Made by a program: the position numbers and the translations under genes. 36,782 nt of DNA, from NCBI GenBank assembly GCA_025354385.1, contig JANXMZ010000080.1:1-36782 (forward strand), in the 5' to 3' direction. Origin of the DNA: Bacteroidota bacterium (lineage in GTDB: Bacteria > Bacteroidota > Bacteroidia > NS11-12g > UBA955). Position 1 is the stretch's first letter; every line of letters begins with the position of its first letter. This document shows, in pieces, positions 26,322 to 33,785 of this stretch. A model generated the notes under the pieces. That model saw nothing but the letters and a program-made list of their open reading frames with translations, was not told where the DNA came from and searched no databases.

Positions 26322-27293
26322 ATGAAAAAGATTGGGGTGTTTACATCTGGAGGCGATGCACCAGGGATGAATGCATGTATAAGAGCAGTCGTTAGATCTG
26401 CAGCCTATCGTCAGGTAGAAGTTGTAGGTATTAAGCGCGGTTATCAAGGGATGATAGACAATGAATTTGTAGAATTACAAAAAAGTGATGTTGCTAATAT
26501 TATTCAAAATGGAGGCACTATTCTGAAGACAGCGCGCAGTAAAGATTTTATGACCGCAGAGGGGCGTAAAATTGCATTCGAAAATATTCTAAAGCAAGGC
26601 ATAGAAGGTTTGGTTTGTATTGGTGGTAATGGCACCTATACTGGAGCTGGTATCTTTTTCGAAGAATACGGTATTCCAAGTATTGGGGCGCCCGGAACAA
26701 TAGACAATGATTTGTATGGAACCGACTACACCATTGGATTTGATACCGCAGTCAATACAGCCCTAGATGCTATCGATAAAATCAGAGATACCGCAGATGC
26801 CCACAACAGAGTTTTTTTTATTGAGGTAATGGGGCGCGACAGTGGTTTTATTGCTTTAAATGCAGGTATAGCTGGCGGAGCAGAAGGTATTTTATTGCCC
26901 GAAGTGATGAATGATTATGAAGCATTAAAAGACCATTTTGCCAGTAATAATAGAAGGAATAAGGAGTTTAGTATAGTAATAGTGGCAGAAGGCGAAACAG
27001 AGGGTAATACCTTTCAATTGGCAGATAAATTTAGAGCAGAATTTCCTGAATGTGATTTAAGAGTAACAGTGCTTGGGCATATCCAAAGAGGTGGGCGACC
27101 AACTGCCAACGATCGCATATTGGCGAGTTTTTTGGGTAATGCAGCTGTAGAAAGTTTATTAGCCGGTAAAACCAATTTATGTGTAGGTGTTATCAATCAC
27201 GAACTAGCGCTTGTTTCCTTTAAAGATGCCATCAATAATAAAAAAACGATAGACCATTCATTGTGGCATCTTTCAAAAATACTCAGTTGTTAA
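26322..27293 (+). CDS. pfkA: 6-phosphofructokinase
   Basis: 323 aa from the ATG at 26322; an in-frame TTG at 26313 lies within a probable -7 element. It phosphorylates fructose 6-phosphate in glycolysis. GGDAPGMNA (10-18), the catalytic PGTIDND (D128), MGRDSG, and LGHIQRGGRP with the substrate-binding His and Arg are all present. The nucleotide-loop motif reads GGNGT (101-105) where E. coli PfkA has GGDGS. Residue 103, the Mg-binding Asp in E. coli, is therefore Asn; the Gly at 104 still argues for ATP rather than pyrophosphate. This may be normal for Bacteroidota enzymes. recN starts 4 nt after the stop codon, so the two form an operon. Confidence 0.95.
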   Translation: MKKIGVFTSGGDAPGMNACIRAVVRSAAYRQVEVVGIKRGYQGMIDNEFVELQKSDVANIIQNGGTILKTARSKDFMTAEGRKIAFENILKQGIEGLVCIGGNGTYTGAGIFFEEYGIPSIGAPGTIDNDLYGTDYTIGFDTAVNTALDAIDKIRDTADAHNRVFFIEVMGRDSGFIALNAGIAGGAEGILLPEVMNDYEALKDHFASNNRRNKEFSIVIVAEGETEGNTFQLADKFRAEFPECDLRVTVLGHIQRGGRPTANDRILASFLGNAAVESLLAGKTNLCVGVINHELALVSFKDAINNKKTIDHSLWHLSKILSC

Positions 27294-27297
27294 ATTT

Positions 27298-28965
27298 ATG
27301 TTACTAAAACTAAGCATATCTAATTTTGCCATTATCAAATCAATGGTATTTGAACCTTCAAAAGGACTCAATATTATTACTGGAGAAACGGGTGCCGGTA
27401 AATCCATTGTACTTGATGCGCTATCACTTATATTAGGGAACCGAGCTGATATAAAAACTAAAAATGAACAAGATGTTAAGGCAGATAAATGCGTAATTGA
27501 AGGCGTATTTAAACTTGATAAGAGTAAGTACCAGCACTTATTTGATGGTTTAGAACTAGACTTTGAAGAAGAAACAATCATACGCAGGGAATTCAATGAT
27601 AGTGGAAAATCTCGGAGTTTTATAAATGATACCCCCGTCAACTTACAACAAATTAAGGCCATTGCTAAAAACCTTATCAGTATTCATTCTCAACATGAGA
27701 ATACCCAATTAACCGACCGTGATTTTCAGTTTGGTTTGATGGATGCCTATGCAGGGTTGAACGAAGAAGTTATATCCTATAAGAAAAAATTCAATAAATT
27801 TAAATTGCGTTCAGCACATTTGAAAACCTGTATTGAACAGCAGCAAACTTGGCTTAAAGAGAAGGATTATTTGAATTACTTGATTACCGAATTTGAACAG
27901 GCAGGCTTAAAAGAAAATGAAGAAGTATTGCTAGAGGACGAATTGAAATTATTGAGCAACGCGGAGTCTATTGAGGTTGTTGCAGATGCTATAACACAAA
28001 TGATATTAGATAATGATAATGCTATTGCAGATGCTTTAGGGCAATTAAAATCTCAGTTAAGAGGGATTGTTAATGTAAGTACAATTGCAAAAGATCTTTA
28101 TGAACGCATAGATTCTGCCATCATAGAACTTAAGGATATTGCCAGTGAGGCTGATCATTTAAAACAATCTGCCTTGCCTGATGGTGCTAGACTTGAAGAA
28201 GTAAATGCTCGTTTACAATTAATACAAAATTTAAAACGCAAGCACGGTATTACAGAATATACTGATTTGTTAAATGAGCAAAATATTATTTCCGATAAAT
28301 TATTTACAATTGGTAACATAGACCAAGAGATTGAAGGTTTAGAATTGGAACTTTCTAATTTGACTAAAGATATGAACCTTAGTTCGGCAGTTATTCACCA
28401 AGCAAGATTGACAGCCTGCCTCAAAATAGAAACTGAAATCAAACATATTTTGGGGGAATTGGAAATGCCAAAAGCCAATATTCATTTTGATTTATCAGAA
28501 AAAGATCAATTTGATGAATTTGGTAAATCTGAACTTACGATACTTTTTACTGCGAATGTTGGAATGCAATTACAAGCTCTCAATAAAGTAGCTTCTGGAG
28601 GTGAATTGAGTCGCTTAGCGCTGTGTTTCCGGAGCATAGAGGCTGGCTATTCTGATTTGAGCACGCTAATATTTGATGAAATAGACACTGGTGTATCTGG
28701 AAAAGTTGCCGATACCATTGGTTCTCTTTTTGATAAATTATCGCATAAACATCAAATTATTGCAATTACACATTTGCCTCAGGTAGCCAGTTATGGCGAT
28801 ACACATTTTATGATAGGCAAATATGAGGAGAATAACAGAACGGTTTCTTATTTACAATTACTCAATAAATCCGATAGAGTTAATGAGTTAGCCAAAATGC
28901 TGAGTGGTAATGCCCCAACAGAGATAGCAAAAAGGAATGCTTTAGAACTTCTCAAAAGCAATTAA
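27298..28965 (+). CDS. recN: DNA repair protein RecN
   Basis: 555 aa, an SMC-like ATPase used in double-strand-break repair. Walker A is GETGAGKS (29-36). A central antiparallel coiled coil spans about 150-370. The ABC signature is ASGGELSRLALCF and Walker B is TLIFDEIDTGVSG. The H-loop lies in QIIAITHLPQVASYGD. Length and order are normal for RecN, which lacks the SMC hinge. ATG start 4 nt after pfkA. Within the N-terminal lobe, RSFINDTPVNLQQIKAIA and HSQHENTQL are the usual RecN blocks. A long imperfect hairpin follows 31 nt after the stop and could terminate the pfkA-recN unit. Confidence 0.97.
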   Translation: MLLKLSISNFAIIKSMVFEPSKGLNIITGETGAGKSIVLDALSLILGNRADIKTKNEQDVKADKCVIEGVFKLDKSKYQHLFDGLELDFEEETIIRREFNDSGKSRSFINDTPVNLQQIKAIAKNLISIHSQHENTQLTDRDFQFGLMDAYAGLNEEVISYKKKFNKFKLRSAHLKTCIEQQQTWLKEKDYLNYLITEFEQAGLKENEEVLLEDELKLLSNAESIEVVADAITQMILDNDNAIADALGQLKSQLRGIVNVSTIAKDLYERIDSAIIELKDIASEADHLKQSALPDGARLEEVNARLQLIQNLKRKHGITEYTDLLNEQNIISDKLFTIGNIDQEIEGLELELSNLTKDMNLSSAVIHQARLTACLKIETEIKHILGELEMPKANIHFDLSEKDQFDEFGKSELTILFTANVGMQLQALNKVASGGELSRLALCFRSIEAGYSDLSTLIFDEIDTGVSGKVADTIGSLFDKLSHKHQIIAITHLPQVASYGDTHFMIGKYEENNRTVSYLQLLNKSDRVNELAKMLSGNAPTEIAKRNALELLKSN

Positions 28966-28996
28966 TATTCTTATTAAGGATGTAAGCTCTAATAAT

Positions 28997-29031
28997 GAGA
29001 AAGGCAGACAAACCTTTTGTCCACCTTTCTC
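28997..29031 (+). terminator. Imperfect long hairpin downstream of recN
   Basis: GAGAAAGG (28997-29004) pairs with CCTTTCTC (29024-29031), and inside it GACAAA (29007-29012) pairs with TTTGTC (29016-29021), separated by a CA/CA internal loop. No T-run follows, so termination or 3'-end protection is tentative. Confidence 0.45.
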
Positions 29032-29054
29032 GGCTGTATGTTAGACTAAAACCA

Positions 29055-29240
29055 TTATCTATATAACAGCTTTACTGTTAAAACCATCGGTAAATAATGT
29101 GTTCTAATGCGGTAATTAAACTGGTTTCTATCTTGAAACCAATTGGTGATGTATAAAAATTCTAAGGGTCGATTTATTAATTGTATAAATACAAATAAAC
29201 CTTGAAGGTTTGCAGAGGATTTTAAACAATACAATCTCAA
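29055..29240 (-). pseudogene. Possible 3' remnant of an outer-membrane barrel gene
   Basis: A 61-codon open frame beginning with TTG. Its last part, NYRIRTHYLPMVLTVKLLYR, shows the alternating hydrophobic pattern of a final outer-membrane beta-strand. No signal peptide, start context or N-terminal domain is found, and the upstream sequence is only AT-rich DNA. It could be the end of a degraded barrel gene or a chance reading. Confidence 0.2.
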
Positions 29241-29265
29241 TTTTGCGTTTTTTGGTTTTAAATTA

Positions 29266-29303
29266 GGTATTTATACTTAAAAATAAAATTGAGTATAAAT
29301 ACT
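29266..29303. repeat. Paired copies of the AGTATWWATACT palindrome
   Basis: GGTATTTATACT (29266-29277, 11 of 12 matches) and AGTATAAATACT (29292-29303, exact). Together they form an 11-bp perfect inverted repeat with a 14-nt spacer. Three more copies lie further along the same gap. Confidence 0.55.
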
Positions 29304-29571
29304 TAATTTTTGCTTTGCAATATTATATTTTAAAATTTTAATTAACAAATTCAATTATGTATAATTTTGACAAAAAAATATAAACATCAGATATACAATA
29401 TTATAAAACTAGTTTATTTAATTTATTGCTTCATAAATGTTAATAATAATCAAAAAAAATAGGCATTTGAGGCTTACTTTTGGAGTAAAAGGTACTTTTT
29501 TATTCATTTAATTAACAAATAATAGTGATGTTAATTATTCCTTATTAATGTAAAAATTTGATAAAAAACTA

Positions 29572-29583
29572 AGTATAAATACT
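29572..29583. repeat. Third copy of AGTATWWATACT
   Basis: AGTATAAATACT is identical to the copy at 29292-29303, 280 bp away. Confidence 0.55.
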
Positions 29584-30030
29584 CATAAAATATTGTAAAT
29601 TTAATAATTGTGACATGTTAATTACTTAAATACTAATATAATATGCTATTAATATAAAATTGCAAAAAATATTTGAAATTTAAAGCCAATCATTTTGCTT
29701 GAATAGAAGTACTTTTTATGACTCTTTTTTTTAAGGGTGCCGAATTTAATTGATACGGGATTTCAAAGACGATTTAAAAAATTTAGGTGAAATGCTATTG
29801 TCCGTTTTTAATACCAGTAACATAGAAAGAACATAGGAATATCAGCATTATAGCAATATTTGCGATGGCAGTTATACAAGGGTAAAATTAGAACACAGTA
29901 TTTAAGACGTTTAAGCTAAAAATTAACCTAATTGAGCTAAATTCTGGTAATCTTAAGCAACTTTACTAAATTTTAATAGCTTGAAAATAAGTATATTAGG
30001 TTATAATAGTGATTTTATGTTAGAAGGCTA

Positions 30031-30060
30031 TTGCATTTTACAAAAATGGACTTAAGTTTG
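30031..30060 (+). promoter_or_regulatory. Promoter of the small-peptide/structured-RNA unit
   Basis: TTG (30031-30033), 19 bp, then TAAGTTTG (30053-30060), a full match to the Bacteroidota TTG-N19-TAnnTTTG promoter. The predicted start near 30066 would give a transcript of about 620 nt ending at the terminator at 30657-30684. Confidence 0.55.
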
Positions 30061-30083
30061 AATATAAGGTGCTGATAATCATG

Positions 30084-30112
30084 AGTATATATACCTAATA
30101 AGTCTTTATACT
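30084..30112. repeat. Two further AGTATWWATACT near-copies just after a promoter
   Basis: AGTATATATACC (30084-30095) and AGTCTTTATACT (30101-30112) each match 11 of 12 positions. They lie about 18-46 nt after the transcription start predicted from the promoter at 30031-30060, a position that would suit a repressor operator. Confidence 0.45.
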
Positions 30113-30206
30113 TACTTTTTGAAGTCCTTTTTGAAGCATAAGATATATTAATTAATAAAGTGAAATACCAATTAAAAAGCGTCACCTAAACACTACACTA
30201 TAAAAT

Positions 30207-30329
30207 ATGGAAAACAACAAGATTCTATACAAATTGAGCAACCTAATGACACGCAATACAAAAAGGTCATTAAGATTAGAAAAGTTAAGGACTCACACAG
30301 TATACTATCGTGTACTTATACTATCATAA
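30207..30329 (+). CDS. Possible 40-aa basic small protein
   Basis: ATG at 30207-30209, 40 codons, TAA at 30327-30329. The product is basic (many Arg and Lys: RNTKRSLRLEKLRTH in the middle) with a hydrophobic end (VYYRVLILS). No family is recognised and no ribosome-binding signal can be judged in this lineage. It is the first ORF after the promoter at 30031-30060 and ends 5 nt before the left arm of the structured-RNA candidate. It may be translated or be part of an RNA leader. Coding is uncertain. Confidence 0.3.
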   Translation: MENNKILYKLSNLMTRNTKRSLRLEKLRTHTVYYRVLILS

Positions 30330-30334
30330 AAACT

Positions 30335-30483
30335 AAACAAGGGAATAATAGTAATAATTTAAAAACTAAAACTAAAAATTAAACTAAAAACTAAAACTTG
30401 AACAAATGCTAAAACTATGGAGCACATTCCATATTTTATTATTATTCCCCTTGTTTTGTTTTCAGGAAGTTCAACCTGAAAAC
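30335..30483 (+). ncRNA. Candidate structured RNA with three helices
   Basis: A long outer helix is formed by 30335-30350 (AAACAAGGGAATAATA) and 30440-30456, 16 pairs with one bulged C. Its loop holds an A-rich tract of repeated ACTAAAA units (30361-30398) and a hairpin TATGGA-gcacat-TCCATA (30416-30433). Directly after the outer helix, GTTTTCAGG (30458-30466) pairs with CCTGAAAAC (30475-30483) around 8 nt. No known riboswitch or RNA family is recognised. It lies within the predicted 30066-30684 transcript. No T-run follows these helices, so they are not terminators on this strand. Confidence 0.4.
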
Positions 30484-30530
30484 ATAAAATAAAAATCAAC
30501 AACTATAACAAATTAAAAACACTACAAATT

Positions 30531-30617
30531 ATGAAAAATTCAATCTTTAAGTACTATTATGTTGCTATCCTACTATTGGTATTATCAATGGTTCAAATGG
30601 CTTGCTTGCAAGCTTAG
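30531..30617 (+). CDS. Possible 28-aa signal-peptide-like micropeptide
   Basis: ATG at 30531-30533, 28 codons, TAG at 30615-30617. It begins MKNSIFKYYY and continues into a hydrophobic core (VAILLLVLSM) ending near VQMACLQA, with one Cys at position 25. It looks like a bare signal sequence or a tiny membrane peptide; the segment before the Cys is not a canonical lipobox. A strong intrinsic terminator begins 39 nt after the stop, and the structured-RNA candidate is 47 nt upstream. I recognise no family. The start, sensible composition and terminator together make it worth testing as a real gene. Confidence 0.45.
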   Translation: MKNSIFKYYYVAILLLVLSMVQMACLQA

Positions 30618-30656
30618 TATTAAAAAAAATACAAATCTTTACACACACTATGAAAT

Positions 30657-30684
30657 AGCCTTAGCAATTGCTGAGGCTTTTTTT
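30657..30684 (+). terminator. Strong intrinsic terminator on the plus strand
   Basis: AGCCTTAGC (30657-30665) pairs with GCTGAGGCT (30670-30678), nine pairs with one G-U wobble and an AATT tetraloop, followed by T residues to 30684. No conventional plus-strand gene precedes it, which implies a transcript from the gene-poor region. It also lies directly after the pabB stop on the other strand but lacks a T-run in that direction. Confidence 0.85.
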
Positions 30685-30687
30685 ATT

Positions 30688-31953
30688 TCAAAAAGTAAAC
30701 AAACCCTTTGCCTTGAGCATGCACTCTTCAAATTCTTGTTCTGGGTCAGAATCATAGGTTATAGCGCTGCCAACATGAATAGAAATTTCTTTTTTTTGTT
30801 TATCTTCCACCAAAGAACGAATTATTACATTAAAATCGAAATCACCATTAGGCATTATATATCCAATACAACCACTGTAAATACCACGGGTTGTGCTTTC
30901 GTATTGCATAATATTTTTCATCACTTCTATTTTAGGAGCTCCTGTCATGCTGCCCATCGGAAATAACGATTTAAATATTGCTGAAATGGTAATACCCTCC
31001 AATAATTCCCCCTTTACGGTAGATATCATTTGATTTACCAAAGCAAATGGATATGTGCCGCACAATTCAATTACTTCTACACTACCACTTTTGCAAATTT
31101 TTGACAGGTCGTTGCGCACCAAATCTACAATCATTACATTTTCTGCCAGTTCCTTTATATTGTTTTTCAAAGCACTTAGTTGTTGTTCATTTTCGATGCC
31201 TTGTAATCGTTTGTTGGTGCCTTTTATAGGTTGCGATACCAAAGTTTTTTCTGCTTTATAAATGAAACGTTCTGGACTGGTGCATAAAATATTATAATCA
31301 GAATTTTTTACGAATGAGGAAAATGGTGTTGGTGATTTTTTATTCAATGCATTAAATGTTCCAATGGCATTAGAAAGCAACCCAGAATAGTTGAATTTCT
31401 GACAATAATTAAGTTCATAATAGTCACCATCCACAATATTTTTTTTGATGCGCTCCACATTTTTTAAATAATTATTCTTTAACGTGCAGGCTTTAAATTG
31501 AAACGGCTCCTCTTTGGCTATAATGGCCACATCTTCTGTTGCATTGAAAATCATCTTGTGAGATTCAAACTCAATATCTGAAATACCATTGCTTTCTATT
31601 ATTAAAAAATCACTATCAGGTACAATGTATGCGATGATTTTAGGAAGATAAAAATGGGCATCTGCCTCGTTCAATTGCTGTGAAGTATTAAATTTTAAGT
31701 GAGCATCGTAAGACATATAACCCATTATCCATTGTTTGCTTTGATGCATTCTTTCGGTAATTTCCTGAAAGGTGCCTTCCAGTTTTTGTAAACAACCAAA
31801 ACTCACCAGAAGTTCGAATCTCCCGTAATCCAAAGGAGATTTTAAACCATTTGAATCGTAAAAGTTGCAAGTTTCAAAATGAGCCGAGAAATTCAGCAAT
31901 CGCTGTTTAATAGCAGATAGATTTTTAAATTTGTGTATGATTCTTTGATTCAT
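30688..31953 (-). CDS. pabB: Aminodeoxychorismate synthase component I
   Basis: 421 aa of the chorismate-utilising family (TrpE/PabB/MenF). The motif PIKGT (242-246, Lys244) is the PabB form; anthranilate synthases have PIAGT. It therefore most likely makes 4-amino-4-deoxychorismate for folate. Other blocks: DGDYYELNYCQKF, SPERF, ENVMIVDLVRNDLSKIC, FPMGSMTGAPKIEVM with the Mg-binding Glu, and GIYSGCIGYI. The N-terminal region (1-150) is divergent. No pabA or pabC neighbour is present, so the glutamine amidotransferase must be elsewhere. The ATG at 31951-31953 lies within uvrC, overlapping it by 29 nt in another frame, so the two are co-transcribed. Confidence 0.9.
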   Translation of the reverse strand: MNQRIIHKFKNLSAIKQRLLNFSAHFETCNFYDSNGLKSPLDYGRFELLVSFGCLQKLEGTFQEITERMHQSKQWIMGYMSYDAHLKFNTSQQLNEADAHFYLPKIIAYIVPDSDFLIIESNGISDIEFESHKMIFNATEDVAIIAKEEPFQFKACTLKNNYLKNVERIKKNIVDGDYYELNYCQKFNYSGLLSNAIGTFNALNKKSPTPFSSFVKNSDYNILCTSPERFIYKAEKTLVSQPIKGTNKRLQGIENEQQLSALKNNIKELAENVMIVDLVRNDLSKICKSGSVEVIELCGTYPFALVNQMISTVKGELLEGITISAIFKSLFPMGSMTGAPKIEVMKNIMQYESTTRGIYSGCIGYIMPNGDFDFNVIIRSLVEDKQKKEISIHVGSAITYDSDPEQEFEECMLKAKGLFTF

Positions 31954-33742
31954 TGTGATAAAAATCTAGGATGGCTTTGGCTGTTTTTTCTGAAACGACT
32001 TCCATTAGTTTTTCCTTACCAGCTTCTTTTATTTTTTTTACAGATTTGAAATAGGAGAGCAATGTATTTGCCGTTACACTGCCAATACCATCAATTTCTT
32101 CCAAACTAGTTATAGTAAAATTCTTACTTCTTCTATTGCGGTGATGAGTAATTCCAAAGCGATGGGCTTCGTCTCGCATTTGTTGAATGATTCTTAATGT
32201 TTCAGATTTTTTATCGAGATACAAAGGCAGTGGGTCGTTTGGATAATACAATTCTTCTAAACGTTTGGCAATGCCAATTACTGGTATTTTTCCATAGATA
32301 CCTAATGATTGCAATGCATCTACGGCCGCACTTAATTGGCCTTTACCACCATCAATTATAATAAGGTCGGGCAAAGCTTGTTTCTCGTTTAATAACCTGC
32401 TGTATCTGCGGGTTAACACTTCGGTCATAGTAGCAAAATCATCAGGACCTATTACTGTTTTTACATTAAAATGACGGTAATCACTTTTACTGGGTTTAGC
32501 ATCTTTAAAAACCACGCATGCGGATACCGGATTAGTGCCTTGAATATTTGAATTGTCAAAACATTCCATATGCCTAGGGGGCACTTTTAGTCGCAAGTCT
32601 ATCATCATGGTGTTTAAAATTCTATCTGTTTTTAATCCAGGATCTAGTTTATCTGAGGCTTGCTGTTTTTCATGCTTCAAATACAAAGCATTTTTTATGC
32701 TAAGGTCGAGCAACTTCTTTTTATCGCCACCTAAAGGCACTGTGATATTGAATTCTGTCTCAATGCTAAGTTCAAATGGCAATATCAATTCTTCAGTTTC
32801 TATGAATTGGGTATTTCTTATTTCTGCAATGGCTTCTAATAATAACTCCTCATCGGTTTCATCAATTTTCTTTTTATATTCTAAATTATGGGTTTGAATG
32901 ATCATTCCATTTACAACTCTTAAATAATTAATATAGGCGGAAGTTGGAGTTGATACAATACCGAATACATCCACGTTGTTAATATTGTTATTGACGATGG
33001 TAGACTTGGCTTGATATTTTTCAAGCATTTCTAATTTTTCTTTATACTGCTGTGCTTCTTCAAAATGAAGCGCTTCTGCAGCTTCGGACATTTGCAGTTT
33101 GAAATGTTTTTTAGCCTCGCTTAAATTACCTTTTAATATGTGTTTGATATTGGCAATATTTTTACTGTAATCATCTAACGATTGCAAACCTTGACAGGGT
33201 CCTTTGCAATTGCCGATTTGATACTCCAAACACAATTTTACTTTTTTATCGCGTATGTTTTTTTCGGATAAATCATAATTACAATTGCGTGTCGGATATA
33301 ATTTTTTTGCAAAATCTAAAACCATGTACATCAACTTTGCATTGCTATAGGGGCCAAAATATTCGCTTCCATCTTTTACAGGGTTGCGCATGGCATATAC
33401 TTTAGAAAAACGCTCTTTTGAAATTTTTATCAGCGGATAACTTTTATCATCTTTTAAACTGATGTTATACCGTGGCATGAATTCCTTAATCAAACTATTT
33501 TCTAATAGGAGTGCATCGTATTCGGAATCTACCACCGTGTATTGAATGTCTCGAATTTTAGAAACCAATACCGTTGTTTTACGATTGTCGTGTACTTTGT
33601 TGAAGTAAGAATTGACTCTTTTCTTCAGGCTTTTTGCCTTTCCAATATAAATGATTTCGCCTGCCTCATCGAAATATTTGTAAACTCCTGGCTGGTCGGG
33701 CAGGTTAGTTAAAAGGATTTTTAAATCTTTGTTTTCACTCAT
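31925..33742 (-). CDS. uvrC: Excinuclease ABC subunit C
   Basis: 605 aa, the dual-incision nuclease of nucleotide excision repair. The N-terminal GIY-YIG domain (GVYKYFDEAGEIIYIGKAKSL, about 19-39) makes the 3' cut. A four-Cys cluster follows (RNCNY, then LCLEYQIGNCKGPC), the type reported to hold an iron-sulphur cluster. Next are the UVR/UvrB-binding helix (LHFEEAQQYKEKLEML, about 223-238) and the RNase H-like domain with MECFDNSNIQGTNPVSA and LIIIDGGKGQLSAA for the 5' cut. Tandem HhH motifs (SLEEIDGIGSVTANTLLSYFKSV) close the protein. ATG start; the lipoprotein gene ends 43 nt upstream, and pabB overlaps the 3' end. Confidence 0.97.
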   Translation of the reverse strand: MSENKDLKILLTNLPDQPGVYKYFDEAGEIIYIGKAKSLKKRVNSYFNKVHDNRKTTVLVSKIRDIQYTVVDSEYDALLLENSLIKEFMPRYNISLKDDKSYPLIKISKERFSKVYAMRNPVKDGSEYFGPYSNAKLMYMVLDFAKKLYPTRNCNYDLSEKNIRDKKVKLCLEYQIGNCKGPCQGLQSLDDYSKNIANIKHILKGNLSEAKKHFKLQMSEAAEALHFEEAQQYKEKLEMLEKYQAKSTIVNNNINNVDVFGIVSTPTSAYINYLRVVNGMIIQTHNLEYKKKIDETDEELLLEAIAEIRNTQFIETEELILPFELSIETEFNITVPLGGDKKKLLDLSIKNALYLKHEKQQASDKLDPGLKTDRILNTMMIDLRLKVPPRHMECFDNSNIQGTNPVSACVVFKDAKPSKSDYRHFNVKTVIGPDDFATMTEVLTRRYSRLLNEKQALPDLIIIDGGKGQLSAAVDALQSLGIYGKIPVIGIAKRLEELYYPNDPLPLYLDKKSETLRIIQQMRDEAHRFGITHHRNRRSKNFTITSLEEIDGIGSVTANTLLSYFKSVKKIKEAGKEKLMEVVSEKTAKAILDFYHNESKNHTQI

Positions 33743-33785
33743 TTAGTGCAAGTCAAAAGTAAGTTTTACGTAGAAATAAACCGAT

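Larger units (their letters stand above)
28966..30687. other. 1.7-kb gene-poor, very AT-rich region
   Basis: No conventional gene is present between recN and pabB. Contents in order: the recN hairpin; a possible barrel-protein remnant (29055-29240, minus); a 14-bp direct repeat TTTAATTAACAAAT at 29337-29350 and 29507-29520; five near-copies of the palindrome AGTATWWATACT; a good promoter (30031-30060); a 40-codon ORF; a structured-RNA candidate; a 28-aa ORF; and a strong terminator. No DnaA boxes, tRNA, transposase or CRISPR repeats were noticed. Each item has its own entry. Confidence 0.6.

Noticed and set aside
29266..29583. CRISPR array from the repeated 12-mers
   Set aside because: Spacing is irregular (26 and 280 bp), repeats are only 12 bp, and no cas gene is present.
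30335..30483. Retron msr-msd or group II intron interpretation of the helices
   Set aside because: No reverse transcriptase gene is present anywhere in the window and the branching or domain V features are missing.
28966..30687. Replication origin in the AT-rich gap
   Set aside because: No DnaA-box cluster (TTATCCACA-like) and no dnaA, dnaN or gidA neighbours were seen.
30559..30966. A 135-codon plus-strand reading over the terminator and the end of pabB
   Set aside because: It crosses a strong terminator and is antisense to the conserved pabB C-terminus. The 28-aa ORF at 30531 fits the terminator better.
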